Source: Candidatus Levyibacteriota bacterium
Lineage (GTDB): Bacteria > Patescibacteriota > Microgenomatia > Levybacterales > UBA12049
Length of the DNA stretch: 47,931 nt
Direction: 5' to 3'
NCBI GenBank assembly: GCA_009695045.1
Contig: SIBS01000004.1
Location: forward strand, 1 to 47,931
The notes beneath the pieces were generated by a model that searched no databases, was not told the DNA's origin, and was given only the letters and a program-made list of their open reading frames with translations. Positions 1 to 8,973 of this stretch are shown here, piece after piece. Position 1 is the first letter of the stretch. Every line of letters begins with the position of its first letter. The position numbers and the translations under genes were made by a program.

Positions 1-2
1 CC

Positions 3-77
3 ATAAGTAATTCAAAGCTTTTTAGACTTCAAGAAATCCTAGAACAAATTCTGTCTAAGAATAATTTCTATTTATAG
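3..77 (+). CDS. C-terminal end of a truncated upstream gene
   Basis: An open frame enters from the left edge and ends at TAG (75-77). It encodes about 24 residues ending in LSKNNFYL, with an amphipathic helical look (RLQEILEQIL). The other two plus-strand frames close within the first ten bases. It is probably the tail of a plus-strand gene, but too little is visible to name it. Confidence 0.4.
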   Translation: MSNSKLFRLQEILEQILSKNNFYL

Positions 78-161
78 AATAAAACTATTTTTCTTATTGA
101 TTATTATAACCATTATTAAGTATAGTTATATATGTAATTATATTTATAATCTAATTAATTT

Positions 162-1580
162 ATGAAATACATTTTTATCACATATAGTGGACTATCATTA
201 CCCATAGCATATAAATTACAACAGGAAAAAAATGAAGTCATTGTTGGACAAATAGAAAATATCAAAGACTATGTTATGGAAGACGAATCAGAAAAAGCGA
301 TCGAAATAGATTTCAATAAAAAAAGGCGACTTGACTTATTTAAGGGAATGCTAGATATTCGACCAGCAGATCAAGTCATAGAGCAACTTCGTCGTTCAAA
401 AAATCTCAAAGATTATTTTCTTTTTTTTGAAGAAAACAATCTCTATAGATGGGCGGATAAGGTAAGAGACTTAGATTGTCAGGGAAATTTTCCCACCAAA
501 GAAGATTATTTATTTGAAATAGACAGAGATAATGCAAAAAAATTTGTTAGGAAGTATTATCCAAAATTATATACCCCGGAAATCAAGGAGTTTGACTCCA
601 TCAGGGATGGCATAGAATTTCTAAAAACAGCAAAGGATATCTGGGTTCTAAAAGGACGCGATGATAGCGCGGCGACATTCGTTGCAGATGTTGACTCCGC
701 AGAGCTGGCAAACGCGCAAGTAATTGATTGGCTAGAAAATTTTCCATTAAAGTATGAGAAGCTTGGTTTTATTTTAGAATTATTTATTCCTTCCGTAATT
801 GAACTTACCCCAGAAATTATGTTTTATGATGGAACTCCTTTATTTACTACTGTCGGTATTGAAAATAAATCATTTGGAAGTGGAAATTTATCAGTACAAA
901 CAGGATGCGCAGAAGATCTAGTTTTCCCAACAGAAATGGAAGATCGCATTAATAAAATATCATTTCCACCTGTAATTTATGAGATGGCAAAAGAACACAA
1001 AGGATTATTTATATGGGACGCATCATTACTTATAAATAAAAAGGATGGGAAGATATATTTTGGAGAATTTTGCTCTAATCGTCCTGGATATAATTCTTTT
1101 TTTACAGAACTTTCTCAAGCAAAATCAGTTCATGATTTTTTTGAAGGAGTAGTCCAAAGAGAGGCACCATTAAAGCCTGGGACAGTAGGGACATCTCTTA
1201 GACTTTTTAATATGAATAGAGATGAGGATAGCGAACAAATTTCTGATGGAATCACAGTTGATTTCAAGCCAGAAATAGAAAAAGATTTGTGGCTATGGGA
1301 TGTAAAAAAGAATGGCGGAAATAGATTAGCGACAGCAGGTACGGATTGGAATCTAGCAGTTCTAACTGGAGCAGGTAAGTCCATAGATGAAGCCGTAACA
1401 AAGCTCTATGAAAACGTTGATGGCTTCTCTTTTGTTGGCTCTTATTATCGATCGCAGGATGATTTTATTTCCCAAGATTATCATAATTCTATTATAAATC
1501 GGCTCAATTATGGTCTAGAGCGAGGTTTATACAGGTTACCATTTGACGTTCGGGTTGGCGAACTTGATATTGATTACTAA
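162..1580 (+). CDS. PurD-like ATP-grasp domain protein
   Basis: This 472-aa protein looks like a divergent ATP-grasp ligase of the phosphoribosylamine-glycine ligase (GARS/PurD) type. It begins with a beta-alpha-beta unit (MKYIFITYSGLSLPIAYKL) like the PurD N-domain. Mid-protein it has an ATP-grasp core with the WVLKGRDDSAA strand and loop, followed by a late EFCSNRPGYN segment that matches the metal/ATP-binding E-x-N-x-R-x-G region. No other purine genes are nearby, so a true role in purine synthesis is doubtful; ATP-grasp enzymes also make peptide-like bonds on many other acids. TATAAT (145-150) lies 11 bases before the ATG, so the leader would be only a few bases long and no Shine-Dalgarno is visible. 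The fold assignment is fairly secure, the substrate unknown. Confidence 0.6.
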   Translation: MKYIFITYSGLSLPIAYKLQQEKNEVIVGQIENIKDYVMEDESEKAIEIDFNKKRRLDLFKGMLDIRPADQVIEQLRRSKNLKDYFLFFEENNLYRWADKVRDLDCQGNFPTKEDYLFEIDRDNAKKFVRKYYPKLYTPEIKEFDSIRDGIEFLKTAKDIWVLKGRDDSAATFVADVDSAELANAQVIDWLENFPLKYEKLGFILELFIPSVIELTPEIMFYDGTPLFTTVGIENKSFGSGNLSVQTGCAEDLVFPTEMEDRINKISFPPVIYEMAKEHKGLFIWDASLLINKKDGKIYFGEFCSNRPGYNSFFTELSQAKSVHDFFEGVVQREAPLKPGTVGTSLRLFNMNRDEDSEQISDGITVDFKPEIEKDLWLWDVKKNGGNRLATAGTDWNLAVLTGAGKSIDEAVTKLYENVDGFSFVGSYYRSQDDFISQDYHNSIINRLNYGLERGLYRLPFDVRVGELDIDY

Positions 1581-1658
1581 AATATAAATATGCCTAATAC
1601 GCATACTATAGGATATATACTCTCCCTCTCTTAAGTGATATAATAAGAAATCAAATAT

Positions 1659-2174
1659 ATGAAAAGCAACAGATTATTAGATCTAAAAAATTTGAAATTT
1701 GAAGTTCGTGACGTAATGCGCTACGACGATGTTGGTGATTATTTCGATAACAAGATAATTGCTTATGATTTCAAAGATGATATCATTACAAATGCTATAT
1801 TTCTTCATGAATTTATTGAATATATGCTTATAAAATCCTCTGGTATCGACGCATCACTCATTGATAGATTTGATACTGATGATGATGCCCCAGAAATGCA
1901 CCCAAGAGAATATGAGCTTTATGAAAAATTTCACGATATGTCAAATCGAGTAGAGCGTCAATTTATAGAAAATCTTGGATTAAATTGGGATGATTATGAC
2001 AAAACCATCAATACAAAAAAAATAAAAACTGCCATAAAGCTCATCACAGAAGAACTTCATAAGGAACACCCAGATGAAGTAAAAATTCAACATTCACGAG
2101 AGGTGGTGCGAGAATCTTCAAACAGCTTACCTAATGACGAACAAAAAAATAAAAATTCCAAAAATAAAGTCTAA
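1659..2174 (+). CDS. Hypothetical acidic protein with HEFIE motif
   Basis: A 171-aa soluble protein that I do not recognise. Residues around 50-55 read LHEFIEYML, a short H-E-x-x-E motif in a predicted helix. This can occur in metal-binding folds, but no second metal-ligand motif is evident. The C-terminus is polar and Asn/Lys-rich. TATAAT at 1639-1644 lies 14 bases upstream of the ATG. Its stop overlaps that of the convergent downstream gene by about four bases. It may be co-oriented with the ATP-grasp gene but has its own promoter-like box. Confidence 0.6.
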   Translation: MKSNRLLDLKNLKFEVRDVMRYDDVGDYFDNKIIAYDFKDDIITNAIFLHEFIEYMLIKSSGIDASLIDRFDTDDDAPEMHPREYELYEKFHDMSNRVERQFIENLGLNWDDYDKTINTKKIKTAIKLITEELHKEHPDEVKIQHSREVVRESSNSLPNDEQKNKNSKNKV

Positions 2175-2821
2175 TTATTTGAAATAAGAATGTGTATCCT
2201 AGACTGATCGAGAATTACTTGCCCCTTTAACTGTGTTTTAATCTGTACTTGATATAATTTATTTCCACTATCTAAAATTATTTGCCGTGAAAATAAAAGT
2301 TTAAATGGTTCAGTCGTAGACATATCTGAAAACCATACTGGATGTTTATCTGTTGAATTATAAAGCCTTACATAAACTATTTGACTTGAACTAGGAACAC
2401 GAATCGATGCTTCAAAAATAATACTTTTTATGTTCTTATATCTATCAGTATCCACATAGGCACTAGCGCCAACGATATTTTCCCAATCATCGCTTGCACT
2501 AATTCCTGTACCAAGTGGGACAAAGAATTCAGAAACTAAATTAGTAAAGGAAGGGTTATCTAGGCTTGAAGTATCTGTAATTTTTGTTATAGAAGTAACA
2601 AAATCTCTTATGTCCTTCATGCAGTCTGTTTTACATATCTCATTAAGCTTAACTTTATCAGGCTTTTGGGTGATAGGCAAAGAAGGCGTAGGCAAAGTTT
2701 TATTGATATTAGTAGTTGAAATAAATCTATTTTTAAAAATTAAAACGTCTAATATGAAAAGATTTGCAGCTATTAGAATAATAAATAAACGGGTTAATAA
2801 AGTTTCTAAAGTATGCCGCAT
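2171..2821 (-). CDS. Hypothetical single-pass membrane protein
   Basis: A 216-aa protein with one N-terminal hydrophobic segment (about residues 9-28, TRLFIILIAANLFILDVLIF) and a polar, probably extracytoplasmic remainder. CKTDC provides two cysteines four residues apart, which could form a disulfide given the DsbA/VKOR pair elsewhere in the window. The C-terminal part (IVYVRLYNST...) looks like beta-strands. No family recognised. TATATT lies 7 bases before the ATG on the minus strand, implying a leaderless transcript. Confidence 0.55.
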   Translation of the reverse strand: MRHTLETLLTRLFIILIAANLFILDVLIFKNRFISTTNINKTLPTPSLPITQKPDKVKLNEICKTDCMKDIRDFVTSITKITDTSSLDNPSFTNLVSEFFVPLGTGISASDDWENIVGASAYVDTDRYKNIKSIIFEASIRVPSSSQIVYVRLYNSTDKHPVWFSDMSTTEPFKLLFSRQIILDSGNKLYQVQIKTQLKGQVILDQSRIHILISNN

Positions 2822-2930
2822 AATTTGAAATATATCTTTTTATTATTTATCAAAAATTTATTTTAATAAACAAATCTATTATAACAATTAAAAATTATAT
2901 AATTCTATTCCAATTTTATACAAAAATATG

Positions 2931-3560
2931 TCAGGCTATTACTGATTCAGATAATAATGCCATCGCGCCACCGAGCAAGATGCCACCAAGCACATCGGAT
3001 AGCCAATGTTCGCCTAAATAAACTCTACTTAAAAACATACTAGCGTCATATAAAACTATTATAAATAATAATAATATCTTTAGATTCATAGAGATATTCC
3101 TTGATTTATAAATATATAATCCAATAATAAGTGTTATAAATATTGCTCTTGCAGAATGACCAGAGGGATAAGAAAAATCTGTACTTACCGTAAATTGAGG
3201 AAATTCTACTAATTTTTCTGTTCTAATCATAAATTCTGGCGGTGGACTATGATCTATAAAAGTCTTTCCAAATATCTCAATAAGGTGCAGGATAACATAT
3301 AAAAAAAGAGCAAAAAAAGATTTCAATTTTTTTCTAATAGCTAATACTACTAGTAATATAAATGTCGCAATTTCAAAACTACCAACAAAGCTAAGAGTAG
3401 AAAATGATTTATCAAGTCTTCTACTGATATTGTCCTGCACGCGAACAGTTGTATCGAAATCAATTTGAGTAAAAATATTCTTATGAATTAGATATGAGAA
3501 TAAAACAAACAAAAATAAAATTAATAATCCAATAAGGAATATGTGCAATCGTCGCAGCAT
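2931..3560 (-). CDS. PAP2-family membrane phosphatase
   Basis: A 209-aa multi-spanning protein of the PAP2 (type 2 phosphatidic acid phosphatase) superfamily, which dephosphorylates lipid phosphates such as undecaprenyl pyrophosphate or phosphatidic acid. Motif 2 is PSGHSARA (about residues 132-139) and motif 3 is SRVYLGEHWLSD (about 178-189), carrying the catalytic His pair and Asp. Motif 1 normally reads K-x6-R-P; here K99 is followed by PP in that position, so the usual Arg is missing. Around six hydrophobic segments are visible. An undecaprenyl-PP recycling role would fit the envelope glycosyltransferases in this window but is not proven. Confidence 0.85.
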   Translation of the reverse strand: MLRRLHIFLIGLLILFLFVLFSYLIHKNIFTQIDFDTTVRVQDNISRRLDKSFSTLSFVGSFEIATFILLVVLAIRKKLKSFFALFLYVILHLIEIFGKTFIDHSPPPEFMIRTEKLVEFPQFTVSTDFSYPSGHSARAIFITLIIGLYIYKSRNISMNLKILLLFIIVLYDASMFLSRVYLGEHWLSDVLGGILLGGAMALLSESVIA

Positions 3561-3815
3561 TTAATAATAATATCACTAATTATCAAACAATTCCAATTAA
3601 TCATATTAATATGATATTTTTATCTAATTAGCCTCAATTATTTTAATTTTCATATATATTTATGGCAAATTACAATCGATAATTCAGTAAGGATTAAAAG
3701 TATCAAGGTGATTGATAAAAGAGTATAAAATGTTTTTTAATAATTAAGAATAAATTGACAATAGCAATATTATTTATATCCATTATAAATGGACATTTAA
3801 TAAAAGTGTCCTATA

Positions 3816-4628
3816 TCACCTCTTCACCAGCCTATGTTGATTCAGCTTTATCTGTAATGATTCTGAAAATCTAGTTACAGCCTCACTATAAGCATAAACT
3901 CTAATAAATTCTTCTGATATTATCCATTTTTTCTCTTCTTTATCATATATAGCTGACCTACCTACTCCCCAATTTTTAGAAAATTCATTAAATTTATTAT
4001 TATAATCAATGATTATTTCTTTCATTAATTCTTTTTTTACCTCATCCTGAATATCAGGATCTATTTTTTTTTCCGAACTAGCCATAATCAAAATTAATTT
4101 GTGCTTCATATCCTGAACTATTCTTTTATCTTTTTCACTTAAATAATCATTTTCTATTCTTGAATTAATTAATAACTCCATATCTCGAATTATATTATTC
4201 TCTATGATCATGGCTTGAATTTCAGGACTATTGATATCATTGCTACCTGCAAGCTGAATTACTTTTTTAATAAACGAAGGGTATGCACTTTTTTCTTTTA
4301 ACAATTTCGCTGAATCAATCAATTCAGTTCTTGCATCCTTAATATGCTTTGTGTCTTGTCCCCATAAATCAAGGTAAAACTCTTTATCTGATGGAGAATT
4401 TATTCCATTTTGAATAAACGATGACCACTCGGTAGAACTATGCGGAGCAGTTGGATACCAATCAGTTTTATCTCTAATTAATTTTAATCCTATTTTCCCA
4501 TCAACTACAGAACGATTATATTTTAAATCTCGGGATCCAAAAATTGGCCAACAGCGGAAAATTATAGGTAAATTATCTATGACCATGTATCCCCTAACCT
4601 CTTTTATTTTACCATCCTTATTTAGCAA
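3816..4628 (-). CDS. Hypothetical protein, 5' end interrupted by TAG
   Basis: A 270-aa charged, mostly helical soluble protein with no recognised family. The track start is a TTG at 4628. The same frame stays open upstream to a TAG at 4683-4685 and, beyond that codon, continues to an ATG at 4745 that sits just behind a good promoter (TTTACA, 19 bases, TATAAT). The native product therefore probably began MAVEGLNLEKNF and has been interrupted by a nonsense codon, with possible reinitiation at TTG. The downstream 270 codons hold no further stop, so the lesion is recent, is a sequencing or assembly error, or is tolerated. Confidence 0.5.
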   Translation of the reverse strand: MLNKDGKIKEVRGYMVIDNLPIIFRCWPIFGSRDLKYNRSVVDGKIGLKLIRDKTDWYPTAPHSSTEWSSFIQNGINSPSDKEFYLDLWGQDTKHIKDARTELIDSAKLLKEKSAYPSFIKKVIQLAGSNDINSPEIQAMIIENNIIRDMELLINSRIENDYLSEKDKRIVQDMKHKLILIMASSEKKIDPDIQDEVKKELMKEIIIDYNNKFNEFSKNWGVGRSAIYDKEEKKWIISEEFIRVYAYSEAVTRFSESLQIKLNQHRLVKR

Positions 4629-4745
4629 TACATGACCATAATCTATAGTATTAAAAAGTTTTATTACTTCAGATTCATGTGTCTATAAATCTAATTTTAT
4701 AATTGTTTCAAAATTTTTCTCTAGATTGAGTCCTTCTACTGCCAT
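4629..4745 (-). other. Cryptic 5' coding segment with in-frame TAG
   Basis: In the frame of the gene ending at 3816, codons from ATG 4745 encode MAVEGLNLEKNFETIIKLDL. Then comes TAG (4683-4685), then THESEVIKLFNTIDYGHVL, leading directly into the annotated ORF. Composition on both sides of the TAG is protein-like and continuous. Confidence 0.5.
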
Positions 4746-4754
4746 AGACCAAGG

Positions 4755-4785
4755 ATTATATCAGATGATTGATAAAAAGTGTAAA
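4755..4785 (-). promoter_or_regulatory. Promoter for the TAG-interrupted gene
   Basis: On the minus strand, TTTACA (4785-4780) and TATAAT (4760-4755) are 19 bases apart. The TATAAT ends 9 bases before ATG 4745, so transcription would start almost at the start codon. Confidence 0.55.
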
Positions 4786-5667
4786 TTATCTAATATCTAG
4801 ATCTTTGAGGAATTTTTTAAATTCTGTTTTTATATCTGGATGCTCTAATGCGAGCTCTACTACAGTTTTCATATATTCTAATTTATTTCCCGTATCATAA
4901 TAGCGACCATTTTGAATTTCTACTGCATACACTGGAACTCCTTCATTTTGAAGGAGATTGATTGCGTCAACAAGCCAAATTTCTCCACCTTTTCCAGGTT
5001 TTAAACTTTTAAGCGCTCTAAAAATCTCAGGAGGGACAATATATGCGCCATGAGTCGCAATATTTGATGGTGCCGAATCTGGATCTGGTTTTTCAACAAT
5101 TGATTTAATTTTGTAAACATTATTTCTAACTAGCTCTAAATCAGCGATTCCGTACCTCTTGAGATCTTCTTTTTTTTCTATACGAACCCCTGATATAACG
5201 ATTCCACCAAGTTCTTGATGTACTTCCATCATTTGCGCTAGGCGCGGTGGCTTTGAATATATAAACTCATCTCCCCATAAAACAGCAAAGGGCTCATCTT
5301 CTATAATTGGCTCCGCAGCCAAAACAGGTGTGCCATTCCCATAAAGACCTTTTTGTCGAACATAAATAAAATTCGCCATCTCAGAAATCATACGAGTCTG
5401 CTCAAGTAGTTCATGCTTATCACCTTGTTCAAGATTTTTTATAAGATCTTGGTTAGGAACATCAAAATGATCTTCAATCGCACGTTTAAGCGCACCAGTA
5501 ACTATAATTATATCTTTTACCCCTGATGCTACAATCTCTTCAACAACATATTGAATAACTGGCTTATCTACTATTGGAAGCATTTCTTTAGGAAGTGCTT
5601 TTGTTTGAGGCAAGAATCGAGTTCCAAATCCAGCTGCTGGTATAACTGCTTTTCTAATTTTTTTCAT
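4786..5667 (-). CDS. galU: UTP-glucose-1-phosphate uridylyltransferase
   Basis: GalU makes UDP-glucose from UTP and glucose-1-phosphate, supplying cytoplasmic sugar-nucleotide for envelope polysaccharide. The nucleotide-binding signature AAGFGTRFLPQTKALPKEML lies at the N-terminus, followed by PIVDKPVIQY, typical of bacterial GalU. Further markers are the VLWGDE segment and IVEKP. Length (293 aa from ATG 5667) is normal. The track start at 5676 is a TTG followed by FF; ATG 5667 (MKKIRKAVIPAAG) matches family starts. TATACT-like sequence (5703-5698) lies upstream. The glycosyltransferases and GalT-like enzyme further right are likely pathway partners. Confidence 0.95.
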   Translation of the reverse strand: MKKIRKAVIPAAGFGTRFLPQTKALPKEMLPIVDKPVIQYVVEEIVASGVKDIIIVTGALKRAIEDHFDVPNQDLIKNLEQGDKHELLEQTRMISEMANFIYVRQKGLYGNGTPVLAAEPIIEDEPFAVLWGDEFIYSKPPRLAQMMEVHQELGGIVISGVRIEKKEDLKRYGIADLELVRNNVYKIKSIVEKPDPDSAPSNIATHGAYIVPPEIFRALKSLKPGKGGEIWLVDAINLLQNEGVPVYAVEIQNGRYYDTGNKLEYMKTVVELALEHPDIKTEFKKFLKDLDIR

Positions 5668-5813
5668 AAAAAACAATAACCAATAGCAAATATTTATAGT
5701 ATAGTATTATTTGTATTGGTCTATGAACATTGTACTCGTCATTTACTTGAACTGTCAACACCAATATTATTATAAATAACAAAAGATAATCAAATCTATG
5801 CAATGGTATAATT

Positions 5814-7793
5814 ATGCTTATGAATAGAGTAGAACAAGGAATTATTCCAATAAGTCCAGTCACCGATCTAAATTTATTTAATTATTCAAAAGAGGAATTT
5901 ACTAAAAATATCGGCCAAGTTGAATTTATCAATGAAATTATCAAATTTAAAGAATTATCTACTCAAGCAGATACTGAATTTTATAAACAAATTTTCGATA
6001 GACTTAATATTCTAAAAGAAAATGATAAAAAAATTTATTTATTGAGGGATAAAACATTTATTCAGGCTACTTTTGGAGAGGCTTTTTTAATCATAGATAG
6101 AGATTTATCCGCATTTTCTATTTCACAAGAAGATAAATTTACTTTTTTTCAAAACTGCCTAAATACTAACAATAAAATATTTGAATTTAGTTCAAAAAAA
6201 AGTACCATATCAAATTCTGAAAAAATAAATCAATTTAATAAAAATTTACAAGATGTAAAAAAACCACCGTGGTTTAACGGGAGTGATTTAAAATGGTTTG
6301 ATTTTCTAAGAAAATATTCAAACTTCTCTATTCTAATTAATTCGGGAAAATCTATTAATATGATAAATCAAGAACATAAAGATAATGGTTTATTTGGTGA
6401 AACCAATAGTAAAGCTGAAGATTTGCCAGATTGGCTAATTGAACCTATTAAGGATATTCCAAAAATAGAAGACATAGAAGAGAGAGCAATAGAATTTAAA
6501 GAAGAAATTAATTCAATAAATATTGATCTATCTAATAATTATACAGAGATGGATAAAATTATATTAGAAATAAATGAAAAAATATCAAAAAATAATAAAT
6601 CAATACTTGAAGAGATTGTTTCATTGAGTTTATTGAGAGGGTTTTCAGGAAAATTAATCACAAAATATTTTATAAATTATATTATTAATGAGGTAAGATT
6701 ATCTTATGAAGAAAATATTAACTTTAAATCAATCACTAAAAAAGATAAAAATCTCAACTTGGACACTTCGTCATCTGAATATCTATATTCTTTACAAAAT
6801 AAAAAACACAAAGAAGATTTTGCATTATGGCTTGAAAAAGAATTTATTGATTCAAAAACAGGAATATTATCAGTAAAAAATCCATTAAATGATCAGGTTA
6901 GTAAATATTTTAATCTATTTCTTGAATATATAACAAATAAAACAGATGATTCTATTTCCTCCGAATGGAAAGAAGTTAAGAATGAATCCAAAGTATTATA
7001 TAACTTCCTTCAGCACGATGTAAAACCATATCTAGATAATTTAAGTCCTTATGAATTATCGTTTCTTCAAGTATATTTTAATGAGAAAAAGGGTGACTCT
7101 TTTGAATCTATTATTTTTATTTTTGCAGAATACATGCTCCAAGGAAATCAAAAAATAAAAGATAAAAAACCAGATAAAAAAATGGATAAATTAGAAACAT
7201 TCATAAATAAATGGATAAATGATAATTTTGAATACTATTTTGAAGAAATAAATAAATTGACCAAAAATGGATTCATTGAGCAAGCTACTGAATATCCCAA
7301 GTCTGAAAATCTAGAATTAATTATTGAAAAACAAGTAGATAAACAGCTAGAAAAACAAAAAATAATTAAATCTATAAATCAGGAAACTCAAAACACGCTG
7401 GCAATGACTGAGAAAATTAAAAAATTATCTATAGTCAATTGGAAATTATTTATTACTATCAATCCTAATAATAATAATCAAACAAATCTAACTCATATTA
7501 AGGGAGAAAATAAGGAGGAAATGACAAGCTCTCTTCGCGAATACATGGGAATAAACAATACGCCTTCTAGTCTCGATCCTCATATCTATATTGATTCGCT
7601 TGAACTAATGCTAAATCATTTAAATAAATCTGACCATTTATTTTCTAGATTAAGAGAGTCTATTAATGGAATAGAATATTTTAAAATAAAAAAAAGACGT
7701 ATGAGAATTTTTTATTTAATAGACGAAGCCAAAAATGAAATTATTTTCTACCTACATAAAAAAGAAAAGGATGCAAATAAAATATACTCATAA
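5814..7793 (+). CDS. Large hypothetical protein with RelE-like C-terminus
   Basis: A 659-aa Lys/Asn/Ile-rich soluble protein. Most of it is helical with no family I recognise. The last 50 or so residues (DHLFSRLRESINGIEYFKI, then RRMRIFYLID and IIFYLHKKEKDANK) have the strand order and basic character of RelE/ParE/HigB-type toxin folds: a helix, then G-x-x-Y-x-K-I, R-x-R-I-x-Y, and a K-rich end. This is an inference from pattern only. Two starts are possible: ATG 5814 or ATG 5820. An extended -10 (TGGTATAAT, 5804-5812) ends 7 bases before ATG 5820, so 5820 with a leaderless mRNA is favoured. It diverges from galU. Confidence 0.6.
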   Translation: MLMNRVEQGIIPISPVTDLNLFNYSKEEFTKNIGQVEFINEIIKFKELSTQADTEFYKQIFDRLNILKENDKKIYLLRDKTFIQATFGEAFLIIDRDLSAFSISQEDKFTFFQNCLNTNNKIFEFSSKKSTISNSEKINQFNKNLQDVKKPPWFNGSDLKWFDFLRKYSNFSILINSGKSINMINQEHKDNGLFGETNSKAEDLPDWLIEPIKDIPKIEDIEERAIEFKEEINSINIDLSNNYTEMDKIILEINEKISKNNKSILEEIVSLSLLRGFSGKLITKYFINYIINEVRLSYEENINFKSITKKDKNLNLDTSSSEYLYSLQNKKHKEDFALWLEKEFIDSKTGILSVKNPLNDQVSKYFNLFLEYITNKTDDSISSEWKEVKNESKVLYNFLQHDVKPYLDNLSPYELSFLQVYFNEKKGDSFESIIFIFAEYMLQGNQKIKDKKPDKKMDKLETFINKWINDNFEYYFEEINKLTKNGFIEQATEYPKSENLELIIEKQVDKQLEKQKIIKSINQETQNTLAMTEKIKKLSIVNWKLFITINPNNNNQTNLTHIKGENKEEMTSSLREYMGINNTPSSLDPHIYIDSLELMLNHLNKSDHLFSRLRESINGIEYFKIKKRRMRIFYLIDEAKNEIIFYLHKKEKDANKIYS

Positions 7794-8025
7794 AGAATGG
7801 TATTATTGATATTTAACAATATAAATTATTATATTTTTATATAAAATTAACCGTATATAAAATCTTTCATCTCATTATATGCACTAATCTATCCAATCAG
7901 CAGTAAAGCATTACTCAAGCGGACTCTTTACATACGATTTTGAATCTGATAGAATTAATCCTACAGTTTCGTATCTAATAACTTAATTATCTTAATAATA
8001 TATTTAGATATTATAAATTTTTTGT
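7794..8025. other. Leader region upstream of secE
   Basis: No gene is seen in this 232-base AT-rich gap. In particular there is no tRNA-Trp, which often precedes secE in other bacteria. It holds the promoter listed separately. Confidence 0.5.
7927..7955 (+). promoter_or_regulatory. Promoter for secE-nusG-rplK-rplA
   Basis: TTTACA (7927-7932) and TAGAAT (7950-7955) are separated by exactly 17 bases. The predicted start near 7962 would leave a leader of about 64 bases before secE. A closer box, TATTAT, about 13 bases before the ATG, could be a second start point. Confidence 0.5.
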
Positions 8026-8208
8026 ATGGGGTCTATTATCACCTTTCTAAAAGAGACTAGAGATGAATTACTAAAAGTAATTTGGCCAATGCAAAAAGAA
8101 GTAATACGATTAACTACGCTGGTGATAATAATAAGTCTTATGGTTGGAGTATTTATCGGTGGGATAGATATTTTGTTTACCAAACTATTAGCATTTTTAA
8201 TTAAATAA
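8026..8208 (+). CDS. secE: Preprotein translocase subunit SecE
   Basis: A 60-aa single-span protein with the SecE pattern: an amphipathic helix TFLKETRDELLKVIWP with the conserved E-L-x-K-V-x-W-P, followed by one transmembrane helix (about residues 28-50). It clamps SecY in the inner membrane for protein export. Only one base separates it from nusG, the near-universal secE-nusG-rplK-rplA order. Confidence 0.95.
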   Translation: MGSIITFLKETRDELLKVIWPMQKEVIRLTTLVIIISLMVGVFIGGIDILFTKLLAFLIK

Positions 8209-8209
8209 T

Positions 8210-8965
8210 ATGGATGATCAAAATCAACAAGAAGGAATAGAAAAACAATTAGTTAATGAGACTAATGAATCAATTGCTGAAGAAATAATTCCCGTGGAAG
8301 AAGATAATTCCTCAGTCAGTACAATTAGTACCAGTGACGAATCCAGCCAGCATAACGTATCTAATTCTAACAGCGCAACTGATAATGATACAGAAAAAGT
8401 AATGGAAAATATCTCAGTGACACCGTTATCGCCTCCAGTAGATAAAGGTAAATGGTATATTGTCCATACATATTCTGGACATGAAGACAAAATTGCCAAA
8501 ACTCTCAAGCAGAGAATCGAAACAATGGGATTTGAAGATAGGATACATGACATCATTGTCCCAACCAGAAATACAATTAAAGTATCTAAGGGAAAAAAAG
8601 AAAGCATAAATGAAAGAATATTCCCCGGCTATGTTTTAGTAAGGATGGAGCTAAATGATGAAACATGGCTTCTTGTAAGAACTACACCAGGGGTCACTGC
8701 TTTTATTGGTGCAGGCAATAAGCCAACACCTATTTCAGAAAAAGAAGTTGAAGCTATTAAGAAATTTATGAATATGGAAGAGCCACTTTATAAAACTTCC
8801 TTTTCATCGGGCGAAGCAGTTAAGATTATAGATGGACCTTTCTCTGATTTTCTTGGAACAATTGATGAAATCGATGATGCAAGAGGAAAAGTAAAGGTTC
8901 TCGTGTCTATATTTGGTAGAGAAACCCCAGTAGAACTTGACTTACTTCAGGTTGCAAAACTATAA
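8210..8965 (+). CDS. nusG: Transcription factor NusG with N-terminal extension
   Basis: NusG binds RNA polymerase and modulates elongation, termination and coupling to ribosomes. The NGN domain starts near residue 80 (GKWYIVHTYSGHEDKIAKTL) and includes FPGYVLVRM; the KOW domain is at the C-terminus (GEAVKIIDGPFSDFLGTIDEI). At 251 aa it is longer than usual because of about 78 extra N-terminal residues rich in Glu, Ser, Thr and Asn, probably disordered. The start is kept at ATG 8210 because it lies one base past secE and no internal Met fits better. Confidence 0.95.
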   Translation: MDDQNQQEGIEKQLVNETNESIAEEIIPVEEDNSSVSTISTSDESSQHNVSNSNSATDNDTEKVMENISVTPLSPPVDKGKWYIVHTYSGHEDKIAKTLKQRIETMGFEDRIHDIIVPTRNTIKVSKGKKESINERIFPGYVLVRMELNDETWLLVRTTPGVTAFIGAGNKPTPISEKEVEAIKKFMNMEEPLYKTSFSSGEAVKIIDGPFSDFLGTIDEIDDARGKVKVLVSIFGRETPVELDLLQVAKL

Positions 8966-8973
8966 TCTAAATT

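Noticed and set aside
5654-5863. 69-aa minus-strand ORF between galU and the 659-aa gene
   Set aside because: It overlaps the starts of both divergent genes and their promoters; hydrophobic by AT bias only.
7860-7980. Possible tRNA upstream of secE
   Set aside because: The expected tRNA-Trp position was examined, but no acceptor stem, T-arm or GTTCGA-type loop could be built.
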